Shown here: piece after piece, positions 1 to 7,384 of the stretch
Layout of the letters: each line of letters begins with the position of its first letter
Numbering within the stretch: position 1 is the stretch's first letter
DNA from: Fibrobacteraceae bacterium
GTDB taxonomy: Bacteria; Fibrobacterota; Fibrobacteria; Fibrobacterales; Fibrobacteraceae
Reading direction: 5' to 3'
Assembly (NCBI GenBank): GCA_021443045.1
Contig: JABUUT010000024.1
Span: 15,035 to 30,116 of the forward strand
Length of the DNA stretch: 15,082 nucleotides
Notes under the pieces: model-generated
Databases searched by the model: none
Told to the model about the DNA's origin: nothing
The model's input: only the letters and a program-made list of their open reading frames with translations
Translations under genes and position numbers: made by a program

Positions 1-110
1 CCTGGCGGAGTGTGAACGTGAATTTCGCGACCCGATACAGATTGCTGTTCGTACCCCTGGATTGCGAAAGAAACAGTTGCTGCGAGCAGCAACAGAGATA
101 AGATTCTCAT
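1..110 (-). CDS. N-terminal fragment of a secreted protein, cut by the window edge
   Basis: An ATG at 110 reading leftward opens a frame without stops to the window edge, giving 36 residues. It begins MRILSLLLLAATVSFA, a classical signal peptide with one Arg, a Leu-rich core and a plausible cleavage after SFA, followed by a polar mature start (IQGYEQQSVSGREIHVHTPP). A strong ribosome binding site, GGGAGG, lies 6 nt upstream (116-121), which supports the start. The protein is therefore probably exported. The SGREIHVHTPP stretch faintly recalls the first beta strands of CE1-type esterases (usual pattern: two hydrophobic residues, then PPG), which would suit a xylan-degradation locus, but the fragment is far too short to assign a family. 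It lies downstream of the GH43 gene in the same orientation, with a strong terminator between them, so it is probably transcribed separately. Confidence 0.6.
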   Translation of the reverse strand, partial: MRILSLLLLAATVSFAIQGYEQQSVSGREIHVHTPP

Positions 111-207
111 ATAACCTCCCTAACGTGACTCCTAACCCATGTCTAATATAGGTTTATGCCTTTCTATAGGGATTTGTGTAAATAAATACCTAGTGTAAAG
201 AAAAACA

Positions 208-280
208 ACACCCCAAATGGCGTTTTTTAAACAAAAAAAACGCTAAAAGCAAAGTTCTAGCGTTTTATAAAAGGGGGTGT
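208..280 (-). terminator. Nested intrinsic terminator after the GH43 gene ending at 289
   Basis: Read leftward, a perfect 9-bp stem (arms 237-245 and 258-266, AAAACGCTA/TAGCGTTTT, 12-nt loop) is followed by a run of Ts (complement of the A run at 233-240). An outer 7-bp pair (ACACCCC at 208-214 with GGGGTGT at 274-280) encloses it. The stem begins about 9 nt past the stop codon of the GH43 gene. The A-rich left arm could also help stop transcription from the other side, but no plus-strand gene is seen here. Confidence 0.72.
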
Positions 281-288
281 ATTGAAAA

Positions 289-2526
289 TTATTTGTTTAC
301 ATTCAACTTAAGAACCTGGTTGTGGCCCTTGAGAATGTACAAACCGTTATTGTGGGTTAAATCGAAAACTTCCTGCTGAAGGTCTACACCCTTTACAGTA
401 CCCATGTACATGCCCTGCAAGTTGAACACCTTCATGGCGCCTCTCTGTGGCACAACAGAAGCCAAGTTTCCGATTTTGGAAGTAGTATCACCAAAAGAAA
501 TCCAGTCAATATTCACATTGGCTCCGGTAATATCGATGCGAACCACGTGGGAACCCGCTGTTACAGAAACCTGATCGGCAGACTTTACCTGTTCATAGGT
601 CTGCCAGTCTCCTGTGCTAATGCCTGTAAAGTCAGCCACCTTAGCCCCATCAATCGACACAGAGAAACCAGAAGCATCTGCACCAGAAGCCACATTGGCA
701 TACACAAAATACTTGCCCGCCTCGGTAACATCCACAGTGTATTCAACCCACTCCCCTTCTGCGGTATAACCAATAGCCATACCCTTGGAAGCGTCGTTTT
801 CATCTACAAGCACCACATCTACCCGTTCGTCTTCCCTAAACTTGGCATCCCCTTGGTTTTCGGAATCCGAATCGTAGTAAGCATTTTTTTGGCCACCAAC
901 ATCATAGTTTTCCATTTCAATTTTACCAGGAATCTTGAAAGCCACATCCTTATAAGGAGTCTGAGGAATTGTATCCTTGGCCACGCCATCCAGGTAAATT
1001 TCGTCTTCAAAGTCGTCACCAACCTTGAACCAGTCAAACTCCGCATAGCCACCGGCCGTTTTTGTGGCAAAGTTAAACAGACCAAAACGGTAGCCCACAA
1101 ACATTCCCAGCGTGTAAGGCAATTTCAGTTCCTTGCCAATCTGCTTCCAAGATTTTCCATCGGTGCTGTAGTAGAATTTGGCACGGTCTGCCTGGTTCTG
1201 GAAGTTAAAATCTATACGGAAATAGGCTTCGTCACCACTGAGAGGTTCACTGGCAAGGCGAATGGTTCTTTCGTAGTACACCACGTTAAAGCCACCGCTA
1301 GTCTTTTCCAAGGCAACAAAGCCCAAAGAGTCGGCCAAAGCCACAAGGCCAGCAAAGTCTCCGTCTTTCATGCCCTTGCCAGACACCAATGTACGGCCAG
1401 AACAGGTGGGGCCATAAGTGCGCTGGGTCAGGGTGTTTTTGGCATCAATAAGCTTGTTGTCTACGCGACCTGTAGTAATTTTAAGTTTGCCATCGGCCAA
1501 GGCCCATTTGGAATTATCAGGATTATGGTTCCACTGCCATTCCAAAGGAAGATTAGGTCCATCAAATTCATCGGAAGTAACCATGTTGTATCCTGGATTA
1601 ACAGGATTTTCCAGGTTCAGCGTAGAGGGAGCCTTGCCACCTACAACTGTTGGCCAGCCATCTTTCCACTCCACTTCCATAAGCCAGGGAATGCGCCCAA
1701 CTCCACCGCTATCACGGAACAGGTAGGCATACCACTTGCCAGCAGCAGTGCTAAAAATACTGCCCTGGGCAACGCCATTATCCTGCAAGAAAATTTTTCC
1801 GCTAAAACCGCTCATCAGATTGTCGGAACGGAACACCAGTTCCGTGCGGCAGGGGCCAAACCAGGAAATGCCAAAGAGGTAATACTTGCCGTCCACCTTT
1901 TCCATGTGGGCACCTTCAAGAGCCACAATGTAGCTGCTGGTGCCCGAAGCCTTGTTGCGTGTATCTTCAGAAACAAGAACGGTGGAGCCTCCATCTGGGC
2001 CCGACAAGTCGGCTTTAAGTTTTACAATGCTAAGCTGTCCTCCGCCGTAAACCACGTATGCACTGCCATCGTCATCAAAGAAGATGGACGGATCGTGGTA
2101 AAAAGGCAACTTTTTTTCTTCGAAGGGGCCATTTTCAATGTCGTCGGTAATGTACAAGTGAGTATTGTTGGAAGTGTAGGAAGGAGTGAGGATGTACCAC
2201 TTTCCCTTGTGGTAGCGAATGCCTGACGCCCAGGAACCCTTGCCATAAGCGTTTTCACCACCATTCAAGTTCATCTTGTTGTTGTTGATCAGGGTTTCGT
2301 AAGCATAGTTCACCGTACGCCAGTTGGCAAGATCCGTAGACTTCATAATAGGCACGCCAGGAGCATAGTGCATGGTGGTGCTCACCATGTAGTAGTTATC
2401 CCCTTCGCCACGGGCAATACAGGGGTCTGGAACATCGGACCAAATTAATGGATTAGAAACGGTTGCTGCCAGGGCAGAAACTGCAAAACCGGCAGCGAGA
2501 GTTAAAGACAATATTTTGTTCTTCAT
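289..2526 (-). CDS. Secreted GH43 beta-xylosidase/alpha-L-arabinofuranosidase-like enzyme with CBM6 and C-terminal sorting-like module
   Basis: This 745-residue modular enzyme is predicted to act on xylo- or arabino-oligosaccharides outside the cell. Residues 1-20 (MKNKILSLTLAAGFAVSALA) form a signal peptide. Residues about 25-300 are a GH43 five-bladed propeller; the three family catalytic acids fit D34 (VPDPC, base), D145 (YHDPSI, pKa modulator) and E204 (LEGAH, acid). Residues about 315-503 match the beta-sandwich domain often attached to GH43 xylosidases (GH43_C2/DUF1349-like), including the TLTQRTYGP motif. A CBM6 follows at about 530-680 (IEMENYD, then GEWVEYTVDV). The last 50 residues (KVFNLQGMYMGTV to ILKGHNQVLKLNVNK) resemble a type IX secretion sorting domain. 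The start is supported by AAGGGA upstream and by the signal peptide. Unlike the other three GH43 proteins here, it has the GH43_C2 domain instead of a second CBM6-like module, so its substrate is likely different. Xylosidase versus arabinofuranosidase cannot be settled by eye. Confidence 0.9.
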   Translation of the reverse strand: MKNKILSLTLAAGFAVSALAATVSNPLIWSDVPDPCIARGEGDNYYMVSTTMHYAPGVPIMKSTDLANWRTVNYAYETLINNNKMNLNGGENAYGKGSWASGIRYHKGKWYILTPSYTSNNTHLYITDDIENGPFEEKKLPFYHDPSIFFDDDGSAYVVYGGGQLSIVKLKADLSGPDGGSTVLVSEDTRNKASGTSSYIVALEGAHMEKVDGKYYLFGISWFGPCRTELVFRSDNLMSGFSGKIFLQDNGVAQGSIFSTAAGKWYAYLFRDSGGVGRIPWLMEVEWKDGWPTVVGGKAPSTLNLENPVNPGYNMVTSDEFDGPNLPLEWQWNHNPDNSKWALADGKLKITTGRVDNKLIDAKNTLTQRTYGPTCSGRTLVSGKGMKDGDFAGLVALADSLGFVALEKTSGGFNVVYYERTIRLASEPLSGDEAYFRIDFNFQNQADRAKFYYSTDGKSWKQIGKELKLPYTLGMFVGYRFGLFNFATKTAGGYAEFDWFKVGDDFEDEIYLDGVAKDTIPQTPYKDVAFKIPGKIEMENYDVGGQKNAYYDSDSENQGDAKFREDERVDVVLVDENDASKGMAIGYTAEGEWVEYTVDVTEAGKYFVYANVASGADASGFSVSIDGAKVADFTGISTGDWQTYEQVKSADQVSVTAGSHVVRIDITGANVNIDWISFGDTTSKIGNLASVVPQRGAMKVFNLQGMYMGTVKGVDLQQEVFDLTHNNGLYILKGHNQVLKLNVNK

Positions 2527-2549
2527 AATACATCCCTTTTATTACCCTA

Positions 2550-2613
2550 AAAATACCCCCAAATAGCCTTTATTTTGGGGAGGCAAAACCATGTTCCATG
2601 GATAGTTTGTCAA
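2550..2613 (-). promoter_or_regulatory. Shared-motif promoter, site A, upstream of the GH43 gene starting at 2526
   Basis: Read leftward, the 15-bp motif TTGACAAACTATCCA (2613-2599), followed by TGG, precedes a -10-like TATTTT (2555-2550) preceded by GGGGG. The -10 begins 58 nt after the first motif base. The predicted transcription start near 2543 leaves a leader of about 17 nt. A short inverted repeat (CCCCAAA/TTTGGGG, arms inside 2557-2580) sits just before the -10. The same motif and spacing recur at five other sites in the window. Confidence 0.6.
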
Positions 2614-2619
2614 CGGCAC

Positions 2620-2658
2620 AAAAAAAGACGTTCCCAAAAAGGAGCGTCTCTTTTTTTT
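2620..2658 (-). terminator. Intrinsic terminator after the GH5 gene
   Basis: Arms 2627-2634 (GACGTTCC) and 2641-2648 (GGAGCGTC) form an 8-bp stem with one G-T wobble and a 6-nt loop. Read leftward it ends in seven Ts (complement of 2620-2626). It starts about 17 nt beyond the GH5 stop codon. The T run on the other flank (2651-2658) could make it bidirectional. It separates GH5 from the GH43 gene that follows and lies immediately before promoter site A. Confidence 0.8.
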
Positions 2659-2675
2659 ACAAGGAGTAAAACTTG

Positions 2676-4664
2676 TTAGGGAGCAGCCTCTGCGGCAGTG
2701 CCAAGACCCAGAGCTTCGGCAATACCGTCTATCAACTTTCCATCGGCAAACAAGTCAAATCCGCCATCATCGTAGCCCCAGTGGGTTAAAGGAATCTGCA
2801 GTTCCTCGCTAATTTCACGAAGGGTGTTGTAGTAGTTCAGGCGAGACTGAAGGTCGGTTTTTAACTTGTAAGAGCCAAATTCGTTAATGATGAGAGGCAC
2901 ATTGTTGGTTACAGCCCATCTCTTTGCTGGAATAATGGAATTCATAATGTAGTTCTTGGTCCCCAACTTATTATAGGTATTAAACTGAGTCTTGGCCCAA
3001 GAAACCAAATTTCCGGGTTTACCGAAATCAACAGAATACACAGACCAGGTTGCAGTATCGTATGGGAACGGAATGTTCTTTACAGCTGCAAAATCAGTCC
3101 AGGAAGCGCCCTGGTGGGTAAAAATCATAGGTTCGTAGTTGTGGATTACATAGATAATGTTGTTGTCGGTAAATGGAGTGCGCTTAATGAGCTTGTCGGC
3201 ATCATACCACTGAACATCGCCAAAGAGAATGGTGTGATTCTTGTCTACCGTACGAATGGAGTCGATAATTTGCTGAGCGGTTGCAGTCCAGTCGGCCTGT
3301 CCAATTTTTCCGTTGCAGTTCATGCCAGGTTCGTTGAGAAGCTCATAGAAGATGTCCTCACGTTCGCTGGTGGCAAAGTGGGCGGCCACAGCCTTCCAAA
3401 GTTCAGCCATCATGGTGCGCTGAACAAGGGTCTTTGCGGAAATGTTGCTATAGGTGTTATCGTATTCGTGGTAGTCAATATCTAAAGACATGCCGTATTT
3501 GGCAGTCCAATTTGCAAAACTATCCAGAATCATGTACAAAGTATCGTTAATGGCAATGGGAGTGGCCAAAGTGGTATCGGCCAAATATTCCTTCTTGTTA
3601 TCCACATACTGGTCAAGGTCAATAGGCAAACGAAGGGACTTAAAGCCCGATGTTCCCATGAGCTGGACATCCGATTCGTCAAATTCAAAACCGGTAAAGC
3701 GATTTTGTTCCAACCAGTTGGTAATATTGAGACCCTTGTCCAAATACTTCATGGCCTTGGCCTGTAGAGGGTTGGATATTTCAATGCTACCGATGGTATC
3801 TAAAGCAGGTTCAGCAGGAGGATTAATGGTAAGGTCGGCCACAGGAGCAGGAAGATCGGCTGTATCCAGAAGGGTAATGTTATCAAAAAGAACAAAGCCG
3901 TTGGCTTTCCCCTTAACCTGGAAACTAATGGCGGAAATATTGTTCTTATTAAAGTCTACAAATTCGCCCCATCCACCTTGAGCCAATTCGTCAATGCGCA
4001 CTACAACGTGAACCCATGTGGCCGCACTTGCCTTTTGGGTGCTAAGGTGGTAGTCATAATCCTTAACATCGGAGGTTTCAATCTGAAAATTATGCTTGGC
4101 ACCGATATAGTCGTAAGCAATACCTCCAATGTGGCTCCAGTCAATAGCGGTGGAATCTTTGGCCTTAGGCATGGTTACGCCCCAACCCACATAGGGGTCG
4201 TATGTCAATTCACCCTTATTGGTGGTAAACTTAATGGCAAAAACCTTGTTGCCTGTTGCATCGGCACCGGGACACAATTCGTCTTCACAGAGGGGGGTAG
4301 AAAAAACAGAGGCACCACCATTATCGGTATCGTCGTAAGCGTACCACCATGTGTTCAGCATGCTCTGGTTGTCGCCATCTTCAAAGTTGTCTAAAACAAA
4401 ACTCTTTTCGGAATAAGTTGTTGGGGTAAGGGCCGGAACTACCGGCATTACAAAACCTGTATCCACCACATTTGCCGTAGTATCTGCTATAGAATCACCG
4501 GGAACAGGTGTTACGGTAGAGTCGCCTGGAACGGGAACCACAGTGGAATCCCCAGGAACGTCGCCACCTGGAATAGGGTCAGCACCCTTGCTGCTGGAAT
4601 CGTCACTACAAGCAGCGAAAGCTGCCACCAAAGCCATTGATAAAGCGGCCTTTGTAAAATTCAT
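2676..4664 (-). CDS. Lipoprotein GH5 endoglycanase with CBM11-like domain
   Basis: This 662-residue protein is predicted to be a membrane-anchored endo-beta-glycanase (cellulase-like or mannanase-like; the specificity is not readable). A lipoprotein signal ends in AAFAAC with acylated Cys19. An acidic, Pro-rich linker with three PGDS repeats (residues 37-58) follows. Residues about 86-268 resemble CBM11 or related jelly-roll domains (SFVLDNFEDG at the start, GFVLFDNITLLD at the end). The GH5 barrel spans about 300-650: R345 (SLRLP), H399 (DIDYHE), N444-E445 (LLNEPG, acid/base), H508 (YVIHNY), E595 (LIINEFGSY, nucleophile) and W629 (THWGYDD), so all catalytic positions are present. The start has GAGAGG 5 nt upstream, as for the lipoprotein gene at 13735. 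There is no CBM6 and no C-terminal sorting-like module, so it reaches the envelope by a different route from its GH43 neighbours. Its promoter also differs. Confidence 0.92.
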   Translation of the reverse strand: MNFTKAALSMALVAAFAACSDDSSSKGADPIPGGDVPGDSTVVPVPGDSTVTPVPGDSIADTTANVVDTGFVMPVVPALTPTTYSEKSFVLDNFEDGDNQSMLNTWWYAYDDTDNGGASVFSTPLCEDELCPGADATGNKVFAIKFTTNKGELTYDPYVGWGVTMPKAKDSTAIDWSHIGGIAYDYIGAKHNFQIETSDVKDYDYHLSTQKASAATWVHVVVRIDELAQGGWGEFVDFNKNNISAISFQVKGKANGFVLFDNITLLDTADLPAPVADLTINPPAEPALDTIGSIEISNPLQAKAMKYLDKGLNITNWLEQNRFTGFEFDESDVQLMGTSGFKSLRLPIDLDQYVDNKKEYLADTTLATPIAINDTLYMILDSFANWTAKYGMSLDIDYHEYDNTYSNISAKTLVQRTMMAELWKAVAAHFATSEREDIFYELLNEPGMNCNGKIGQADWTATAQQIIDSIRTVDKNHTILFGDVQWYDADKLIKRTPFTDNNIIYVIHNYEPMIFTHQGASWTDFAAVKNIPFPYDTATWSVYSVDFGKPGNLVSWAKTQFNTYNKLGTKNYIMNSIIPAKRWAVTNNVPLIINEFGSYKLKTDLQSRLNYYNTLREISEELQIPLTHWGYDDGGFDLFADGKLIDGIAEALGLGTAAEAAP

Positions 4665-4709
4665 AAGAACCTCTCATGGTCAAAGAATGAAACACCCAAA
4701 ACTTTTGCT

Positions 4710-4740
4710 TTTATATATATTTTTTTCAAAAAAGTGATAC
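4710..4740 (-). promoter_or_regulatory. Candidate GH5 promoter with operator-like half-site over the -35 position
   Basis: Read leftward, TATAAA (4715-4710) inside an alternating TA tract is the best -10 candidate, 45 nt from the GH5 start codon. The position expected for a -35 box (about 4733-4738) is occupied by GTATCACTTT (4740-4731), the inverted copy of the repeats at 4763-4778 and 4901-4916. The overlap suggests control by whatever binds GTATCAC. The exact -10 is uncertain because the whole tract is TA-rich. Confidence 0.4.
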
Positions 4741-4762
4741 ATTTTTTAAGGTTTAAAAAAAC

Positions 4763-4778
4763 AAATCTGTATCACTTG
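4763..4778 (-). repeat. Operator-like 16-bp repeat, copy 1 (GH5 upstream region)
   Basis: The plus strand reads AAATCTGTATCACTTG, identical to 4901-4916. The core GTATCACTT is inverted relative to AAGTGATAC at 4732-4740. A second TGTATCA follows 9 bp later (4777-4783). The position upstream of the GH5 promoter suggests a regulator-binding site. Confidence 0.5.
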
Positions 4779-4900
4779 TATCAATAATTTCTTAAAATAT
4801 GCTTACTCCGTGATTACTATCATAGAAAAGAATCACTTTCCGTATAAAAAACTCCCTCATTTTAGCAAAAATTTTCCTTTTTCAATCGACTTTCGAAACT

Positions 4901-4916
4901 AAATCTGTATCACTTG
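4901..4916 (-). repeat. Operator-like 16-bp repeat, copy 2 (GH5 upstream region)
   Basis: This is an exact copy of 4763-4778, 138 bp further upstream of GH5. A distal second site at this distance could allow looping, which is inference only. Confidence 0.5.
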
Positions 4917-4971
4917 CGTATGGTTCCAATACTAGCCAAACCACATCGATTCCAGGGCTGCTCTAAGCAAC

Positions 4972-5003
4972 AAAAGCCCTCCCAATTGCTTGAGAAGGCT
5001 TTT
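4972..5003 (-). terminator. Intrinsic terminator after the GH43 gene ending at 5028
   Basis: Arms 4972-4985 and 4990-5003 pair over 14 bp (two wobbles) around the tetraloop TTGC. Read leftward the stem ends in GGGCTTTTG. Its sequence is closely related to the terminator at 12156-12184, and both are preceded by the same 3' cassette. Confidence 0.8.
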
Positions 5004-5023
5004 GTTGGAGTGTGTAAGGATTA
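5004..5023 (-). repeat. Conserved 3'-end cassette, copy 1
   Basis: The plus strand reads GTTGGAGTGTGTAAGGATTA, lying between the stop codon of the GH43 gene and its terminator. Near-identical sequences are at 7354-7372 and 12191-12211. The first two copies follow paralogous genes; the third follows no visible gene. Confidence 0.6.
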
Positions 5024-5027
5024 GATT

Positions 5028-7217
5028 TTACTTTTCGGTATTCACCATGTAGGAGTTGGCTTTATCTTTCAAGATAAAGAGGCCACTCTTGCCAGTGAGA
5101 TTACGAACAGCAGAACCCGCATCGGCAGCCGACTTCAAATCGACCCTGCCCTGGAACACGCCATTCATATTGAACACGCTATAAGTTCCAACAGCATTCT
5201 TTTGGAGTTTCTGCATAGGAAGGCCCGAAGTGGGTTCTACGCCAAAGGCAATCTTATCGATATTGATAAAGTCGCTGGTAATGTTCACCCGAAGAATGTG
5301 TTCACCTTTTGTCAGTGGGGAGGTTAATTTACCTGCAAAGTTCTTGTAAACGCTCCAGTCTTCACCAGTCTTGGTCACTTCAATAACATCGGAAACATCC
5401 TTACCATCTACTTGCAACTGTAAGCCTGTGGTTTCACTACCGGTAGCAGCCACAATAGTAAACTCAGAAATGCCATCTTCAGCAACATCAATGGTGTATT
5501 CCAACCATTCGCCAGAATTGGTGTAACCTACGGCATAGCCCTTGGATTCATCATTGTCATCTACAAGAACAATATCTACACCATCTTCACGGTACACGCC
5601 TCCCTGATTTTCGGAATCATTATCGTAGTATGCTTTGTCGCGAGATCCGTTTACATCATAGTTTTCCATTTCAATGATGCCAGGAATTTTAATGGCGCCC
5701 TTGTATGGAGTTTGAGGAGTTGGAGGAGTAGAGCCGCTCCCCTCGAAGCTCCACTCCTTAACTCCTATAGAATTGTCCTTGCCTTTGAAGCACATGAAAA
5801 TATGGTCTACAATTCCAGAAAGCCCTGTCATTTCACAGCTTGTTTCGGTGTAGGAATCCATGTTGCCTGTGTTTGCAAGATTACAGGTGCCAGCCAGTGT
5901 GCCTGTTGGAGAGCCTTTACGAATTTCCACCTTGTTGCCAGCATCGGTAGAAGCGGCATTAATAATAAACGCCGTCGCTCCGTTTCCAAAATCAACGCCA
6001 GAAACCCGAATCCAGGATTCACTGCGGCTGGCGAGCGGTAGCAAAATGCTTCCAGAAACCTTGCCAGGAGCGTAGAGAGAACGGCTGCGAACCCCCTTCT
6101 GCTTGGAACTGGTAAGAGCTGGGTAAACATCATAAGGATCAAAGTTTTCAATCTGTTCGGGGCCATCGTTGGTGCAAACCACCTGCTTAATGGTACCATC
6201 GTTGTTGTAGAACATTTCGTCTACAGATACACTGCGGTGGTAGCCTGGATCTGGATTTGACTTTCCATCATCGGCAGGAATAATTTCCAAGCCGTCGTGA
6301 CCCTTGGCAATACGGCGGTCATGATAAACCACATAGGAGTGGCCCTTGAATTCGGCAATACCATGATGGTTGTTGTTGCCGTTGATGCTCCTGCCACCAA
6401 TACTGGGGTCCCCAAGAATGGTTCCCTTCCAGGTGAAAGGCCCCATGGGGCTGGAACCTATGCCATAATCAATGGTGGGAGCTCCATCTTGCCAACCAGT
6501 ACTGTAGGAGAAGTAGTAATTTCCCTTATACTTATGGATGTACGAAGCTTCCAACATTTTTCGCTTGGGAAGATTATCCACCTTTACATGCTGGCCATTG
6601 CCCACTGGGGCATCGTAGGAGGCATTCATTTTCACAACGTCAAAGTTGTCAGTATTGGGGCGACTATTGCTTTCGCCACCACCCCAGGTTACATACATGG
6701 TTCCGTCATCATCCACGAAAATGCCTGGGTCAAAGCACCAGGAAACCCCATCGCAGCCAATAAGGCCGCTGCCACCAACCAGCTTATTCTTGCCGTTACC
6801 TACAGCATTAGACCAAGGGCCTTCAATAGCGTCGGCCTTAATATAGCCAATGCCACCGCCACCACCATCGGGGAACACAATGTAGAGTTTGCCATCCTTA
6901 GGATTTGCAGCAATACCTGAAGCCCAAATATCATTGATTCCGCTTACCTGACGGGCATCGTAAATAATGCCAAAGTCAGTCCAGTTCTGCATATCCTTGC
7001 TGCGAAAACCGTAAAGCGCCTTGATGTTATAGCCAGTTGCATTGTAGGCTGCCGGGTCATCGGAGTCCGTGATGATGTAGAAATACTCATCGTCGGCGGC
7101 GGCACCGGGGTCGGCCAGGTAATGATATGTTGAAATGGGGTTATAAGCCAATGCAGAACCCGCAAGGGCCAAACCAAAACATGCTGAAGCGGCCAAAGAC
7201 CGTTTACACAATGCCAT
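5028..7217 (-). CDS. Secreted GH43 arabinofuranosidase-like enzyme with two CBM6-type modules, tandem copy 2
   Basis: This 729-residue enzyme probably removes arabinose from arabinoxylan; the family is clear, the exact activity is not. Residues 1-24 (MALCKRSLAA to SALA) form a signal peptide. The GH43 domain covers about 28-350 with catalytic candidates D36 (YLADPG), D163 (CFDPGIF) and E223 (MLEASYIH), and H284-H285 in the NNNHHG loop. Residues about 357-493 form a CBM6-like module (WIRVSGVDFGNGA, then GTLAGTC), followed by a short STPPTPQTPYKG linker. A canonical CBM6 follows at about 508-660 (IEMENYD, GEWLEYTIDV). Residues about 676-729 are the sorting-like module (YSVFNMNGVFQGRVD to GLFILKDKANSYMVNTEK). 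AAGGAG lies 8 nt before the chosen ATG. It is the tandem paralogue of the gene at 7385-9571. The architecture is like that I recall for a characterised F. succinogenes GH43 arabinofuranosidase carrying an extra module, a CBM6 and a Fibrobacter-specific C-terminal module. Confidence 0.92.
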   Translation of the reverse strand: MALCKRSLAASACFGLALAGSALAYNPISTYHYLADPGAAADDEYFYIITDSDDPAAYNATGYNIKALYGFRSKDMQNWTDFGIIYDARQVSGINDIWASGIAANPKDGKLYIVFPDGGGGGIGYIKADAIEGPWSNAVGNGKNKLVGGSGLIGCDGVSWCFDPGIFVDDDGTMYVTWGGGESNSRPNTDNFDVVKMNASYDAPVGNGQHVKVDNLPKRKMLEASYIHKYKGNYYFSYSTGWQDGAPTIDYGIGSSPMGPFTWKGTILGDPSIGGRSINGNNNHHGIAEFKGHSYVVYHDRRIAKGHDGLEIIPADDGKSNPDPGYHRSVSVDEMFYNNDGTIKQVVCTNDGPEQIENFDPYDVYPALTSSKQKGVRSRSLYAPGKVSGSILLPLASRSESWIRVSGVDFGNGATAFIINAASTDAGNKVEIRKGSPTGTLAGTCNLANTGNMDSYTETSCEMTGLSGIVDHIFMCFKGKDNSIGVKEWSFEGSGSTPPTPQTPYKGAIKIPGIIEMENYDVNGSRDKAYYDNDSENQGGVYREDGVDIVLVDDNDESKGYAVGYTNSGEWLEYTIDVAEDGISEFTIVAATGSETTGLQLQVDGKDVSDVIEVTKTGEDWSVYKNFAGKLTSPLTKGEHILRVNITSDFINIDKIAFGVEPTSGLPMQKLQKNAVGTYSVFNMNGVFQGRVDLKSAADAGSAVRNLTGKSGLFILKDKANSYMVNTEK

Positions 7218-7259
7218 ACACTAAACTCCTTGAATAAGAATTCATTTCCCAATGGTCTA

Positions 7260-7323
7260 AAACTATTTTCAAAACGAAAACAAAAAACATGTGCAAGAAC
7301 AAGTTTCATGGACAATCTATCCA
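7260..7323 (-). promoter_or_regulatory. Shared-motif promoter, site B, upstream of the GH43 gene starting at 7217
   Basis: Read leftward, TGGATAGATTGTCCA (7323-7309), followed by TG, is a near-palindrome. The -10-like TAGTTT (7265-7260) begins 58 nt after the first motif base. This is the only one of the six sites without GG before the -10 (it has AA). The motif touches the terminator stem of the upstream gene at 7324. The predicted leader is about 36 nt. Confidence 0.55.
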
Positions 7324-7353
7324 AAAAGCTCCCCCGTTTCCGGGAGAGCTTTT
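7324..7353 (-). terminator. Intrinsic terminator after the GH43 gene ending at 7385
   Basis: Arms 7324-7336 and 7341-7353 pair over 13 bp with one wobble around the loop TTTC. Read leftward it ends in GGGGGAGCTTTTT. Promoter motif B begins at the next base, so termination and the next promoter are packed end to end. Confidence 0.82.
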
Positions 7354-7372
7354 GTTGGAGTGTGTTTAGGAT
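7354..7372 (-). repeat. Conserved 3'-end cassette, copy 2
   Basis: The plus strand reads GTTGGAGTGTGTTTAGGAT, between the stop codon at 7385 and the terminator stem. It matches 5004-5023 and 12191-12211. Confidence 0.6.
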
Positions 7373-7384
7373 GTGAAAGTTTAT

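Larger units (their letters stand above)
4665..5027. other. 363-bp intergenic region before GH5: promoter, operator-like repeats and an upstream terminator
   Basis: This AT-rich gap holds, from right to left, the end cassette and terminator of the GH43 gene ending at 5028, then a 16-bp direct repeat, an inverted copy of its core, and a TATATA-type -10 candidate for GH5. I see no open frame of useful size. The 15-bp motif shared by the GH43 promoters is absent here. Confidence 0.7.

Noticed and set aside
547..2226. Long plus-strand open frame of 559 codons opposite the GH43 gene
   Set aside because: It is a mirror of the GH43 coding strand with no recognisable domain, no ribosome binding site and implausible composition. 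The same applies to the plus-strand frame at 8069-9547.
2557..2580. CCCCAAA/TTTGGGG inverted repeat followed by TATTTTT as a terminator
   Set aside because: The GH5 gene already has a strong terminator at 2620-2658, and the bases coincide with the conserved promoter element of site A. An attenuator cannot be excluded but has no other support.
2594..2613. TTGACA in sites A and E read as an ordinary -35 box
   Set aside because: No -10-like hexamer lies 16-18 bp downstream (GGTTTT at A, a poor TTATTA at E), and the other four sites have TGGATA, TGGACT or TTGTCA at the same place. The fixed TAnnnT box further down explains all six better.
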